Both the position numbers and the translations under genes were made by a program. From positions 1-37,800 of the forward strand of contig CAMBZE010000010.1 of the NCBI GenBank assembly GCA_945872425.1: a stretch of DNA of 37,800 bases, written 5' to 3'. Origin of the DNA: Methylotenera oryzisoli. Its GTDB lineage: Bacteria > Pseudomonadota > Gammaproteobacteria > Burkholderiales > Methylophilaceae. This document shows, one piece after another, positions 26,158 to 34,927 of this stretch (the stretch's first letter is position 1; every line of letters begins with the position of its first letter). The notes under the pieces are model-generated. The model worked only from the letters and a program-made list of their open reading frames with translations, was not told the origin of the DNA and did not search any database.

Positions 26158-26991
26158 ATGACACACACCATACGCTTTACCAAGATGCAAGGCGCTGGCA
26201 ATGACTTTATGGTCTTGGACGGCATCAATCAATCCATTCACTTGTCTGCGGATCAGATCAGAATGCTGGCACATCGTCAGTTTGGCGTAGGCTTTGATCA
26301 GTTGTTACTGGTTGAAACTTCTGCAATCGCTGATTTCAAATATCGAATTTTTAACGCAGATGGTAGCGAAGTCGCCCAATGTGGCAACGGCGCACGCTGT
26401 TTTGTACGCTTCGTGGTTGACCAGCAATTAACCCAGAAACGTGAAATCAGCGTTGAAACCGCGAGCGGTATCATCACACCAAAATTAGAAGACAATGGCC
26501 TGGTCACCGTGAACATGGGCGCACCAAGATTTGTGCTCAGCGAGATTCCGTTTATTGCAGATGCCATCGCCAAAACCTACCAACTCGATGTGGATGGGCA
26601 ACAAATTGAAATCTCTGCGCTGTCGATGGGCAACCCGCATGCGGTACAAATTGTAGAAGATATTGAAACCGCCCCGGTATTGGCACTCGGTAGTAAAATT
26701 GAATCGCACCCGCGCTTTCCGGAACGCGTCAATGCCGGATTTATGCAAATTGTAGATGCCCACCACATTAAACTTAGAGTATTTGAGCGTGGCAGCGGTG
26801 AAACCCTTGCCTGTGGAACTGGCGCATGCGCTGCAGTGATTGCAGGCATTCAGCTCGGCCGCTTGCAGTCGCCGGTTCGCGTCTCCGCTCGCGGCGGTGA
26901 ATTGCACATTGCATGGCAAGGCGGCGGCACCCCCGTCATGATGACTGGTCCGGCAGTGTCTGTGTTTACAGGTGAAGTGAATTTAGCATAA
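26158..26991 (+). CDS. dapF: Diaminopimelate epimerase
   Basis: DapF interconverts LL- and meso-diaminopimelate. The 277-aa protein carries both active-site cysteines, in [12 protein letters not shown] and [14 protein letters not shown], and the N-terminal [15 protein letters not shown]. The GNPHAVQIV and [11 protein letters not shown] segments are also typical. I chose the ATG at 26158 (MTHTIRF); an upstream TTG in frame adds eight residues with no family match. No Shine-Dalgarno is seen, but TTAAAAT at 26101-26107 could be a -10 box. It is the first gene of dapF-DUF484-xerC, an order well known in proteobacteria, where the linked genes are also yigA. Confidence 0.96.
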   Translation: MTHTIRFTKMQGAGNDFMVLDGINQSIHLSADQIRMLAHRQFGVGFDQLLLVETSAIADFKYRIFNADGSEVAQCGNGARCFVRFVVDQQLTQKREISVETASGIITPKLEDNGLVTVNMGAPRFVLSEIPFIADAIAKTYQLDVDGQQIEISALSMGNPHAVQIVEDIETAPVLALGSKIESHPRFPERVNAGFMQIVDAHHIKLRVFERGSGETLACGTGACAAVIAGIQLGRLQSPVRVSARGGELHIAWQGGGTPVMMTGPAVSVFTGEVNLA

Positions 26992-27017
26992 GCTTAACAT
27001 TTAGGAAAACCTACTCC

Positions 27018-27716
27018 ATGACAAGCACTCAATCACTCAATGCTGAAATATCAGCTGAGCAAATCAAGAGCTTTTTACGCACGCACCCAAACTTTTTTGA
27101 GGAAAATGCACACTTACTCACCGAAATATCACTCCCCAGCCCACATGGCAGCGGCGTTATCTCGCTGGCAGAACGCCAACAGTTAGCGCAGCGCGATAAA
27201 ATTCGTGTTTTGGAAGCCATGATGGCGCAAATAATTAAACATGCAGAAGAAAACAATGTTACCAGTGCGAAAGTGCATGCATTCAGCGTCCATTTGCTTA
27301 ATCAGCAAAGTTTCGGTGCATTGCAACAACTCATTTCTGAAACCTTGCAGTTCGATTTTTCAGTGTCGGAATCCATTATTCGCATTTGGATTAAACCAAG
27401 TAGCGGTGCCATTGCACAAGATGCCATTTTCACGCCGGTCAGTGAAGCGTTTAGTGACTGGGTCATGGGGCTAAATCAAATACATTGCGGCGCAAAACCA
27501 GAAATCACGGATGAGTTACTCAACCAGCATTTGCAGTCCTATGCCTTTATTCCATTAAGCAAAAAAACATTGAATCAACGTCCGTTTGGCGTGCTTATTC
27601 TTGGCGCTGAAGATCAGCAGCGCTTCAAGGCTGACATAGGTACACTCTATCTGGAACACATTGGTGAACTGGTAAGTGCCGCATTACTTAATCATTTATT
27701 TGATCTACATCTTTAG
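27018..27716 (+). CDS. DUF484 family protein
   Basis: This is a 232-aa protein of the DUF484 (YigA) family, a GAF-like fold. It begins with a short helix region, IKSFLRTHPNFFEENAHLLTEISLPSPHGSGVISLAERQQLAQRDKIRVLEAMMAQII, whose SLAERQ segment is the family signature. The GAF-like part runs from about residue 90 to 225 and ends ERIG-like LEHIGELVSAALLNHL. Its molecular function is not known. It sits 26 bases after dapF and 23 bases before xerC, so all three are probably one transcript. The dapF-DUF484-xerC linkage is conserved, but the protein has no clear role in lysine synthesis or dimer resolution. Confidence 0.93.
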   Translation: MTSTQSLNAEISAEQIKSFLRTHPNFFEENAHLLTEISLPSPHGSGVISLAERQQLAQRDKIRVLEAMMAQIIKHAEENNVTSAKVHAFSVHLLNQQSFGALQQLISETLQFDFSVSESIIRIWIKPSSGAIAQDAIFTPVSEAFSDWVMGLNQIHCGAKPEITDELLNQHLQSYAFIPLSKKTLNQRPFGVLILGAEDQQRFKADIGTLYLEHIGELVSAALLNHLFDLHL

Positions 27717-27739
27717 TTGTAGGGTCGCATAGGCAAACA

Positions 27740-28624
27740 GTGCTTTATCTAAACGATTACATCCAGCACCTGACCTTTGAGCGTGGATTAAGCACACTCA
27801 CTTGCAAAAACTATACCCGTGACATTCAACTATTAGCGTCACTTGCCGAAAGCACTCCTTTAGAGCGGGTTACAAACCTTCAGGTACGCCGCTTTATAGC
27901 CACACTACACGGCCGTGGCTTGGGCGCTAAAAGCATCGCACGCGCACTCTCCGCCTGGCGAGGATTTTATGACTATTTAATTCAGCATAAGGGCTTTACA
28001 CAAAACCCGGTAACAGGATTGCGTGCGCCAAAATCTGCAAAAATGCTGCCACAGGCACTTTCCGTAGATCAAGCGGTGAAGTTTGTCGATATTCAAGGCG
28101 ATGGGGTACTGGAGCAGCGCGACCATGCCATAGCTGAGTTGTTTTACTCGTCAGGTTTGCGTTTAGCAGAACTCGTAAACTTGGATATTGATATGCTGGA
28201 TTTTTCTGAAGGCACCGTCACCGTTACCGGTAAAGGCAATAAAACGCGCATTGTGCCGCTGGGCAGTCATGCCGGAGATGCGATTCAACATTGGCTGCAA
28301 CAACGCGCGCTAATAAAAATTGATAACAAAACCCCCAAAGCCCTATTTATCACACAACAAGGTCGCAGAATCACGCCACGCGCTGTGCAATACCGTATGA
28401 AAACTTGGGCAATCAAACAAGGCATCAATACTGACATGCATCCACATCTATTGCGCCATAGCTTTGCAACGCACGTATTGCAATCCAGTCAGGATTTACG
28501 CGCCGTGCAAGAAATGCTAGGGCATGCCAATATCAGCACCACACAAGTTTACACACATCTAGACTTTCAACATTTAGCTAAAATTTATGATGTCGCACAT
28601 CCCAGAGCCAAGAAAAAGACCTGA
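27740..28624 (+). CDS. xerC: Tyrosine recombinase XerC
   Basis: XerC with XerD resolves chromosome dimers at dif during division. The 294-aa protein has the SAM-like N-terminal core-binding domain (about 1-85) and the catalytic domain with R141 (SSGLRLAELV), K165 (TGKGNKTR), H236 and R239 (HPHLLRHSFATHVL), H262 (LGHANISTT) and nucleophile Y271 (QVYTHLDF). The length and the position after dapF and DUF484 mark it as XerC and not XerD or a phage integrase. The start is a GTG at 27740 (MLYLNDYIQHL), with no strong ribosome binding site, which suggests translational coupling or weak initiation. Confidence 0.95.
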   Translation: MLYLNDYIQHLTFERGLSTLTCKNYTRDIQLLASLAESTPLERVTNLQVRRFIATLHGRGLGAKSIARALSAWRGFYDYLIQHKGFTQNPVTGLRAPKSAKMLPQALSVDQAVKFVDIQGDGVLEQRDHAIAELFYSSGLRLAELVNLDIDMLDFSEGTVTVTGKGNKTRIVPLGSHAGDAIQHWLQQRALIKIDNKTPKALFITQQGRRITPRAVQYRMKTWAIKQGINTDMHPHLLRHSFATHVLQSSQDLRAVQEMLGHANISTTQVYTHLDFQHLAKIYDVAHPRAKKKT

Positions 28625-28703
28625 TTCAAAAATACCCTACTAAAATACTGCACTATTATGGCAAAATAACAGCTATCAAATTTTTACTCTAAAGGGAAAC
28701 AAC

Positions 28704-29285
28704 ATGGAACACCAACTACCGGCCTTACCTTATGCGAAAAACGCGCTAGTACCGCATATTTCGGAAGAGACCTTTGAGTATCACTACGGCAAGCATCATC
28801 AAACTTACGTAACCAATTTAAACAACCTGATCAAAGGTACCGAGTTTGAAAACGCAAGTTTAGAAGACATCATTAAAAAAACTTCTGGCGGACTATATAA
28901 CAACTCAGCTCAAGTCTGGAACCATACCTTTTTCTGGAATTGTATGAAACCTAATGGCGGCGGCGCACCCACTGGCGCACTGGCAGATGCAATCGATGCA
29001 AAATGGGGTTCATTTGACGATTTCAAAAAAGCGTTTCAAACTTCAGCCGTAGGCAACTTTGGCTCTGGCTGGACCTGGCTGGTTAAAAAAGCGGATGGCT
29101 CAGTAGATATCGTCAACATGGGCGCGGCTGGCACGCCACTGACAACAGGTGACAAAGCATTGCTTACTATTGACGTGTGGGAACACGCTTATTACATTGA
29201 TTACCGCAATGCACGTGCAAAATTCGTAGAAGTATTTTTAGCTTCATTGGCTAACTGGGATTTCGCATCAGCTAACTTTGCTTAA
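28704..29285 (+). CDS. sodB: Superoxide dismutase (Fe type)
   Basis: This 193-aa enzyme dismutates superoxide in the cytoplasm. The metal ligands are H27, H74, D157 and H161 ([25 protein letters not shown]). The Gln at 70 in NNSAQVWNH and the GGAPTGAL segment favour the iron form over the manganese form, though the distinction by sequence alone is not absolute. The preceding sequence has AAAGGGAAAC as the ribosome binding site. It is monocistronic. A palindromic element and two CACTGATTTATT motifs follow its stop codon. Confidence 0.95.
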   Translation: MEHQLPALPYAKNALVPHISEETFEYHYGKHHQTYVTNLNNLIKGTEFENASLEDIIKKTSGGLYNNSAQVWNHTFFWNCMKPNGGGAPTGALADAIDAKWGSFDDFKKAFQTSAVGNFGSGWTWLVKKADGSVDIVNMGAAGTPLTTGDKALLTIDVWEHAYYIDYRNARAKFVEVFLASLANWDFASANFA

Positions 29286-29331
29286 TCACTGATTTATTGT
29301 TTGGTAATCATAAATACGTAACTTTTAGATG

Positions 29332-29409
29332 CCCTAGGGGATCGCTGATTTATTTGTCACACCGGCCGCCGGAATGACGTATATGGAATAAATCAGTGTT
29401 TCCTTAGGG
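29332..29409. repeat. 78-bp inverted-repeat element after sodB (REP core)
   Basis: CCCTAGGGGATCGCTGATTT... at 29332-29354 pairs with its reverse complement at 29387-29409, 19 of 23 positions. These ends are related to those of the 280-bp element at 24461-24740 (both read CTA-GG-AA/T-C-CTGATT). The core GTCACACCGGCCGCCGGAATGAC (29356-29378) is itself a palindrome of the REP type. A partial third copy of the end motif, AATCACTGATTTATT, overlaps the sodB stop at 29284-29298. It is probably a short internally deleted relative of the same transposable family, or a REP inserted in a terminal repeat. Confidence 0.7.
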
Positions 29410-29446
29410 ATTTTCCCTTTCAATTTCTTGCAAATTTCAGGTGTTT

Positions 29447-31672
29447 TTATGGGGCCTTAAACGTAGCCACTATATTGGCCCGAACCGTATGCAACTTTCT
29501 GTAGCTGTCGATTAGGCGGTGGTGCCTGTCGAGCCCCTCCAGCCGCATACTGGTTGGCGTCAAGCCAAAGAAGCGCACGTTGCCCTTCACTGAACCCATT
29601 ACGGCATCCATCCTGGCATTACCGAACATGCGACGAAAATTAGTCTCATAGTCGTCGAGTTTCAGATCGTCATCCAGCAGAACTTCCAGCACCACATTCA
29701 AAGTCTGGTAAAACAATCCGCGCTCAACCGTGTTGTCGTTGTACTGCAAGAAGGCCCCTACCAGTTCATGCGCCTCATCAAACTGCTGCAAGGCCAAATG
29801 AATCAATAGCTTCAACTCTAGTACTGTGAGCTGACCCCAGTCCGTATTCTCGTCAAATTCGATGCCGATCAATGTGGCGATGTCGCCGTACTCATCTAGC
29901 TCGTTATTTTCTAAACGCTCAAGCAGTGCTTCTAGGCTAGCATCGTCCAGGCGATGCAGGTTCAAAATATCAGTGCGGAACAACAGCGCCTTGTTGGTGT
30001 TATCCCAGATCAAATCCTCTATCGGATAAACTTCCGAATAGCCCGGCACCAGAATCCGGCAAGCAGTCGCGCCTAGCTGGTCATACACCGCCACGTAAGC
30101 CTCCTTGCCCATAGCTTCGAGAATGCCAAACAAAGTCGCCGCTTCCTCGGCATTAGAGTCACCAGATTTGTCTTCTTGACCCTGCCCAGAGAAATCCCAC
30201 TCAACAAAATCGTAATCCGATTTGGCGCTGAAAAAACGCCATGACACAATACCGCTTGAATCAATGAAGTGTTCAACAAAGTTATTTGGCTCAGTCACGG
30301 CTTCGCTTGCAAAAGTGGGCTGAGGCAAATCATTCATGCCTTCTAAACTGCGCCCCTGCAGTAATTCCGTCAGACTCCGTTCCAGCGCCACTTCTAGGCT
30401 GGGGTGCGCGCCGAATGAGGCAAACACACCACCTGTCCGCGGATTCATCAAAGTGACGCACATCACCGGGTAGGTTCCACCCAGCGACGCATCCTTTACC
30501 AACACTGGAAAACCTTGCTCTTCCAAGCCATGAATACCGGCCAGAACGCCAGGATATTTCGCCAGTACTTCCTGCGGCACATCAGGCAAGGTGATTTCAC
30601 CTTCGATAATTTCTCGTTTCACAGCCCGCTCGAAAATCTCCGACAGACATTGCACCTGCGCTTCGGCCAGCGTATTGCCGGCACTCATGCCGTTGCTGAC
30701 GTAAAGGTTTTCGACCAAGTTGGACGGAAAATAGACGACCTTACCGTCCGACTGGCGCACATATGGCAACGAACAGATACCGCGCCGCACATTGCCGGAA
30801 TTAGTGTCAATCAGATGCGAACCCCGTAAATCGCCATCAGGATTGTAAATTTGCAGACAGTAATCATCTAGAATTTCTATTGGCAGCGCATCTTTACGGC
30901 CTGGTTTGAACCAGCGCTCGCTCGGGTAGTGCACAAACGCTGCATTGGCGATATCTTCGCCCCAGAACGACCCGGCATAGAAATGGTTATTACTCAGTCG
31001 CTCGATGTACTCGCCCAAGGCTGACGCCAACGCGCTTTCCTTGGTCGATCCCTTGCCATTGGTAAAACACATCGGCGAGTGCGCATCACGGATATGCAAC
31101 GACCACACATTAGGAATAATATTGCGCCACGAAGCGATTTCAATCTTGATGCCTAGTCCTGCCAACACACCGGACATATTGGTAATGGTTTGCTCCAACG
31201 GCAGATCCTTGCCCGCAATATAGGTGAGCGCATCAGCAGCCGGATTCGCCATTAGCAACGCCTGCGCATCAGCATCCAGGTTCTCCACTTCTTCAATGAT
31301 AAACTCGGGGCCGGCTTGCACCACTTTCTTGACCGTACAGCGGTCGATGGAGCGCAATATACCTTGGCGGTCTTTGTCGGAGATATCTGCCGGCAACTCG
31401 ACTTGAATCTTGAAAATCTGCTGGTAACGGTTTTCCGGATCAACAATATTATTCTGTGAGAGGCGGATATTTTCGGTAGGGATATTGCGAGTGTTGCAGT
31501 ACAACTTCACAAAATAAGCCGCACACAAGGCCGATGAAGCCAAAAAGTAATCGAAGGGGCCGGGGGCAGAGCCATCGCCTTTATATCGGATAGGTTGGTC
31601 GGCAATCACCGTGAAGTCATCGAACTTGGCTTCAAGACGTAGCTTATCGAGAAAGTTGACCTTAATTTCCAT
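29447..31672 (-). CDS. OsmC-YcaO fusion protein
   Basis: The protein has 741 aa. Residues 1-140 are OsmC-like (MEIKVNFLDKLRLEAKF, DGSAPGPFDYFLASSALCAAYFVKLYC with the redox Cys of the family, and IEVELPADISDKDRQGILRSIDRCTVKKV-like sequence). From about 170 it matches E. coli YcaO along its length, for example HIRDAHSPMCFTNGKGSTKESALASALGEYIERLS, SNGMSAGNTLAEA and SFGAHPSLEVALERSLTELLQGR, with a helical C-terminal part. YcaO enzymes use ATP to activate amide backbones, and E. coli YcaO assists RimO in methylthiolation of ribosomal protein S12. A similar housekeeping role is likely; no precursor peptide or RiPP partner gene is next to it. OsmC-YcaO fusions are known. Confidence 0.9.
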   Translation of the reverse strand: MEIKVNFLDKLRLEAKFDDFTVIADQPIRYKGDGSAPGPFDYFLASSALCAAYFVKLYCNTRNIPTENIRLSQNNIVDPENRYQQIFKIQVELPADISDKDRQGILRSIDRCTVKKVVQAGPEFIIEEVENLDADAQALLMANPAADALTYIAGKDLPLEQTITNMSGVLAGLGIKIEIASWRNIIPNVWSLHIRDAHSPMCFTNGKGSTKESALASALGEYIERLSNNHFYAGSFWGEDIANAAFVHYPSERWFKPGRKDALPIEILDDYCLQIYNPDGDLRGSHLIDTNSGNVRRGICSLPYVRQSDGKVVYFPSNLVENLYVSNGMSAGNTLAEAQVQCLSEIFERAVKREIIEGEITLPDVPQEVLAKYPGVLAGIHGLEEQGFPVLVKDASLGGTYPVMCVTLMNPRTGGVFASFGAHPSLEVALERSLTELLQGRSLEGMNDLPQPTFASEAVTEPNNFVEHFIDSSGIVSWRFFSAKSDYDFVEWDFSGQGQEDKSGDSNAEEAATLFGILEAMGKEAYVAVYDQLGATACRILVPGYSEVYPIEDLIWDNTNKALLFRTDILNLHRLDDASLEALLERLENNELDEYGDIATLIGIEFDENTDWGQLTVLELKLLIHLALQQFDEAHELVGAFLQYNDNTVERGLFYQTLNVVLEVLLDDDLKLDDYETNFRRMFGNARMDAVMGSVKGNVRFFGLTPTSMRLEGLDRHHRLIDSYRKLHTVRANIVATFKAP

Positions 31673-31849
31673 GGTGATAATTCCAAAAATGGTGCAGAAA
31701 ACGATATGGGCGCTATTATCCCTTACAACGCCGATGCCGTGTAATACATCGATGCTTTCCGCAAAGGCTAACGCATAAGAATAAATTGCTAAAAAGTTAC
31801 GTATTTATTCCCGCGAAATATTTATTGAGCGCTAACTGATAGGGGCGGC

Positions 31850-31876
31850 TTGTAACTTATTGTTACCATTTATAAT
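31850..31876 (+). promoter_or_regulatory. Possible promoter before mshL-like gene
   Basis: TTGTAA (31850-31855) and TATAAT (31871-31876) are separated by 15 bases, shorter than ideal, in the 280-bp region between ycaO and the secretin gene. No other feature is seen in that region. Weak evidence. Confidence 0.3.
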
Positions 31877-31952
31877 TTCTTGCAATTTTTGCGGTATTAT
31901 GGAAAATCTGTGAAGGATTGCGAACAAAGCGACAAATTAGGGATAACGAGGC

Positions 31953-33812
31953 GTGGCGTACAATAGAAAAAAATTATCACTGCTATGTGTGGCCTTGCTG
32001 TCAGGGGCGTCAGCATGTACACATCAATCAGAAATTCAGCCCTCAACGGGCCATATTGAACATCAAAACACGCCAAATAACCCAGTAGTCAGTGAATCAG
32101 CCTCAAGCGCCATCCCTAAACCTATTGCCAGCAGCGCCTATCTCCCCCCGCCTAAGCCTAAAGCTAAAGAGCCTGTTTACAGCATCGTGGTGTATGACAC
32201 ACTAGTAAAGGAAGTGCTCTTTGCGATCGCGCGTGACAGCAAGCTCAATGTGGATATTCACCCGGTCATTCAAGGGCGCGTAACCTTGAATGCGGTGGAC
32301 CAAACCTTGCCTGCTATTTTAGAGCGCCTTTCTAGGCAGGTTGATTTGACCTACAAGATTCAAAATAATGTGCTTACAATTAGTCCGGATCAAGCGGTGT
32401 TGCGTACTTATAAAGTTGATTACGTGAACATGTCGCGCGATACCGCCGGATTTATTGGTGCTGATGGCCAAATTTCAAGCACAGGTCAGAGTTCTGGTAC
32501 TGGTGGTACAACGAGCAATACTTCTGGGACCGGGGCTAACAACAGTTCGCGTACAACCATTTCAAGCAAGGCTGAAAACCATTTTTGGAAAACGCTAGAA
32601 AAAAATATCAGTGATTTACTGGCTGAAACTGACAAGGAAATCATTATCGGTCGAATGGGGGCAGATAAGCAGACTTCCAATAATCAGAGTAGCAAAGATG
32701 CTTCAGCGAATGCTACTGACGGGGCTGCAAAAAATGCGGGCAATTCAAACACACCGCTTGATTCGCAAAAAGCACTGACTGAATATAAGACTTTATTCGC
32801 TGCCAATGTGATCTCAAATCCGGAAGCAGGCGTTATCAGCGTCAGAGGTACGAACAAACAGCATGAAACGGTGCAGGAGTTTCTTGATAAGGTGCTGACG
32901 AGTGCCAAGCGTCAAGTGTTGATAGAGGCAACGATTGTTGAGGTCAGGTTGAGTGACAGCTTTCAGGCCGGCATCGACTGGAGCCGCTTAAATAATTCCG
33001 CTTCTAACAGCGGCTTTATTGTCAGGCAGCAGCTTGGTCCTCGGGTGAGCGTGGGGGCTACCGGTGCTTTAACTACAACCGCAACCGCATTGGGTAGCGC
33101 GACTTCTAACGGAGGGTTTATTGCAGGTTACGTCAATCCTTTGAGTCGAATTGGCAGTATAGCGGCATCTATTAACCTACTTGAGCAGTTCGGAGATACG
33201 AAAGTATTATCCAGCCCTAAACTGATGGTACTCAATAATCAGACCGCCGTATTGAAGGTTGTAGATAATCTGGTTTATTTCACCGTGCAATCTCAACAGT
33301 CACAAGGCGCGGTGGGTGGCAGCGTATTGTCTACGGTAACCACCACACCCAATATCGTCCCTGTTGGTGTCGTGATGAGTGTGACCCCTCAAATTAATGA
33401 CTTAAACAATGTGAATATCAATGTAAGACCTACCGTTTCAAGAGTATTGGGTTACAAACGGGATCCTAATCCTAACCTGATAAATATTGAAAGCCTAGTG
33501 CCAGAGATTCAAGTGCGCGAAATGGAGTCCATGCTACAGATTGATAGCGGGAGAATTGCTGTTTTAGGTGGATTGATGCAGGACGAGATCTCAAATAACA
33601 CCGATAAGGTGCCTTGGTTATCGAAATTGCCTGGTGTAGGCAAAGCATTTGCCAGTAAAAATGATGCTAACAGAAAGACCGAATTAGTGATTTTCTTACG
33701 CCCAACCGTGATTCCTAATGCCAGTTTGGAAAGTGATGAGCTGGAATCCTATAAACGACATCTCCCTTCACAGCAGTTGGGGCAAGTTCTCGAAGCCGAC
33801 GGTGAGAGATAA
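31953..33812 (+). CDS. mshL: MSHA-type pilus secretin MshL
   Basis: This 619-aa outer-membrane secretin is MshL-like (PilQ/GspD superfamily). The start is a GTG at 31953 (AGGGA nine bases upstream). It has a lipoprotein-type signal with lipobox LSGASAC (C22), a proline-rich stretch, and then a secretin N-terminal domain VYSIVVYDTLVKEVLFAIARDS. After a Ser/Gly/Thr/Asn-rich region (about 170-270) comes the secretin core, VLIEATIVEVRLSDSFQAGIDW, DTKVLSSPKLMVLNNQTAVLKV and the C-terminal VREMESMLQIDSGRIAVLGGLMQDEI plus TELVIFLRPTVI. Other msh genes (mshM, E, G, I, J, K, A) are not here, so it may work with machinery encoded elsewhere or be a remnant. Confidence 0.88.
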   Translation: MAYNRKKLSLLCVALLSGASACTHQSEIQPSTGHIEHQNTPNNPVVSESASSAIPKPIASSAYLPPPKPKAKEPVYSIVVYDTLVKEVLFAIARDSKLNVDIHPVIQGRVTLNAVDQTLPAILERLSRQVDLTYKIQNNVLTISPDQAVLRTYKVDYVNMSRDTAGFIGADGQISSTGQSSGTGGTTSNTSGTGANNSSRTTISSKAENHFWKTLEKNISDLLAETDKEIIIGRMGADKQTSNNQSSKDASANATDGAAKNAGNSNTPLDSQKALTEYKTLFAANVISNPEAGVISVRGTNKQHETVQEFLDKVLTSAKRQVLIEATIVEVRLSDSFQAGIDWSRLNNSASNSGFIVRQQLGPRVSVGATGALTTTATALGSATSNGGFIAGYVNPLSRIGSIAASINLLEQFGDTKVLSSPKLMVLNNQTAVLKVVDNLVYFTVQSQQSQGAVGGSVLSTVTTTPNIVPVGVVMSVTPQINDLNNVNINVRPTVSRVLGYKRDPNPNLINIESLVPEIQVREMESMLQIDSGRIAVLGGLMQDEISNNTDKVPWLSKLPGVGKAFASKNDANRKTELVIFLRPTVIPNASLESDELESYKRHLPSQQLGQVLEADGER

Positions 33813-33830
33813 ACTGGTGAGAGATAAACT
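33801..33830 (+). repeat. 15-bp perfect tandem duplication at the mshL stop codon
   Basis: GGTGAGAGATAAACT occurs at 33801-33815 and again at 33816-33830. The mshL stop TAA (33810-33812) lies in the first copy; the second copy carries the same stop in the same frame, and its GGTGAGAG may act as the ribosome binding site of the next gene. It looks like a recent slippage or duplication event. Confidence 0.9.
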
Positions 33831-33834
33831 GTAG

Positions 33835-34863
33835 ATGAGTTTACTAACCAAGGCATCGGCTAGTGCTATCACTACTTTAATGCGGTTAGGCGCTGTCGGC
33901 ATACTTATCATTGGGCTAGGGGTTGTGGGAGCTCACTATATGGGTGATTTAATTTCTCCAGAAGTGATTATCGTCAAGCCAGCCTCTTCAGCACCTCAGT
34001 TGACAAATTCACCTGTGGCAGCCATCCCAGCGCAGGTTGAGTTGCCGCCCACTTCAAGCCGGAATTCTGCCAGTGCAACTGGAAGCGCTTCTTCAACAGA
34101 CGCTGTAGAGGTAATCCACGCATTGGAAACTGAAGCGGCATCTAAAACAGCTGCCCATACGAATGCCATTAAGCATAAAGAAATTGAGGGTAGCGCAGCC
34201 CAATTACCAGCATCTTCACGCAAGCCAGTAGCGCCGGATTTAGCAAGCCAAGCCACATTGCAGCTTACCAGCAGAACACCCGTTGCGAGTGTTGACCCAA
34301 TTCTGCTTTCGGCATATCAGGCATTTAACCGAGGTGACGATGTCAGCGCGCAACAGCAATATCGACAAGTATTGCAACGAGATGTGCGTAATATTGATGC
34401 GTTGTTAGGGATGGCGGCAATTGCACAGCGGCAGGAGCGTGAAGCGGATGCAATCGGCTGGTATCAGAAAGTACTTGAAATTGAGCCCAGAAATACTATT
34501 GCCCAATCTGCGATTGTGAGATCACAAGTAAACGGTGATGTTATCGGTGCAGAAAGTCACATTAAAAATCTGCTGGCTCAGCAGCCAGAGGCAGCCAACC
34601 TGCACGCTACACTGGGTAATTTATATGCGGAGCAAAATAAGTGGGCATCAGCGCAAGAGGCTTACTTTAATGCCAGCCGTTTTGCCCCCAATAGTGCAGA
34701 TTATGCGTTCAATCTGGCGATTAGCTTGGACCAATTAGGTAAGTCCAGTCTCGCTTTAGCGCAATATCAGCGCGCACTAGCGCTGTTAAATAGCTCAGGG
34801 GCTTCGACTCCTGACAAAGCGCAGTTAGAAACGCGAATTCAAGCACTTCAGGCATCAAATTAA
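33835..34863 (+). CDS. TPR protein, MshN-like
   Basis: This 342-aa protein begins with one membrane anchor (about 17-38, LGAVGILIIGLGVVGAHYMGDL). A Ser/Ala-rich periplasmic linker follows (about 45-150), and then several TPR repeats (about 165-335), for example LLSAYQAFNRGDDVSAQQQYRQVLQRDVRNIDALLGMAAIAQRQ. In the MSHA cluster the protein after the secretin and ATPase, MshN, has this layout. The match here rests on layout and position only, 22 bases after mshL, and the AAA ATPase MshM normally between them is absent. A general TPR scaffold is possible. Confidence 0.7.
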   Translation: MSLLTKASASAITTLMRLGAVGILIIGLGVVGAHYMGDLISPEVIIVKPASSAPQLTNSPVAAIPAQVELPPTSSRNSASATGSASSTDAVEVIHALETEAASKTAAHTNAIKHKEIEGSAAQLPASSRKPVAPDLASQATLQLTSRTPVASVDPILLSAYQAFNRGDDVSAQQQYRQVLQRDVRNIDALLGMAAIAQRQEREADAIGWYQKVLEIEPRNTIAQSAIVRSQVNGDVIGAESHIKNLLAQQPEAANLHATLGNLYAEQNKWASAQEAYFNASRFAPNSADYAFNLAISLDQLGKSSLALAQYQRALALLNSSGASTPDKAQLETRIQALQASN

Positions 34864-34912
34864 GAAAATTTTATTTACATCAAAACTAACCGTCAGCTTT
34901 AAAATACATTAC

Positions 34913-34921
34913 TGATAAAAT
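34913..34921 (+). promoter_or_regulatory. Possible leaderless promoter of uppP
   Basis: TGATAAAAT (34913-34921) ends seven bases before the uppP ATG, and no Shine-Dalgarno is present. If TAAAAT is the -10 box, transcription would start at or within a base of the start codon. No good -35 hexamer is visible. Confidence 0.4.
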
Positions 34922-34927
34922 AACAAT

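Noticed and set aside
27740-28624. Phage integrase or integron recombinase
   Set aside because: Position after dapF and DUF484, length and motif set identify XerC; no attachment site or cargo genes are present.
29447-31672. YcaO as part of a RiPP (thiazole/oxazole peptide) cluster
   Set aside because: No precursor peptide, dehydrogenase or exporter is adjacent, and the protein aligns with E. coli-type housekeeping YcaO. The orphan pqqA is 12 kb away and belongs to a different pathway.
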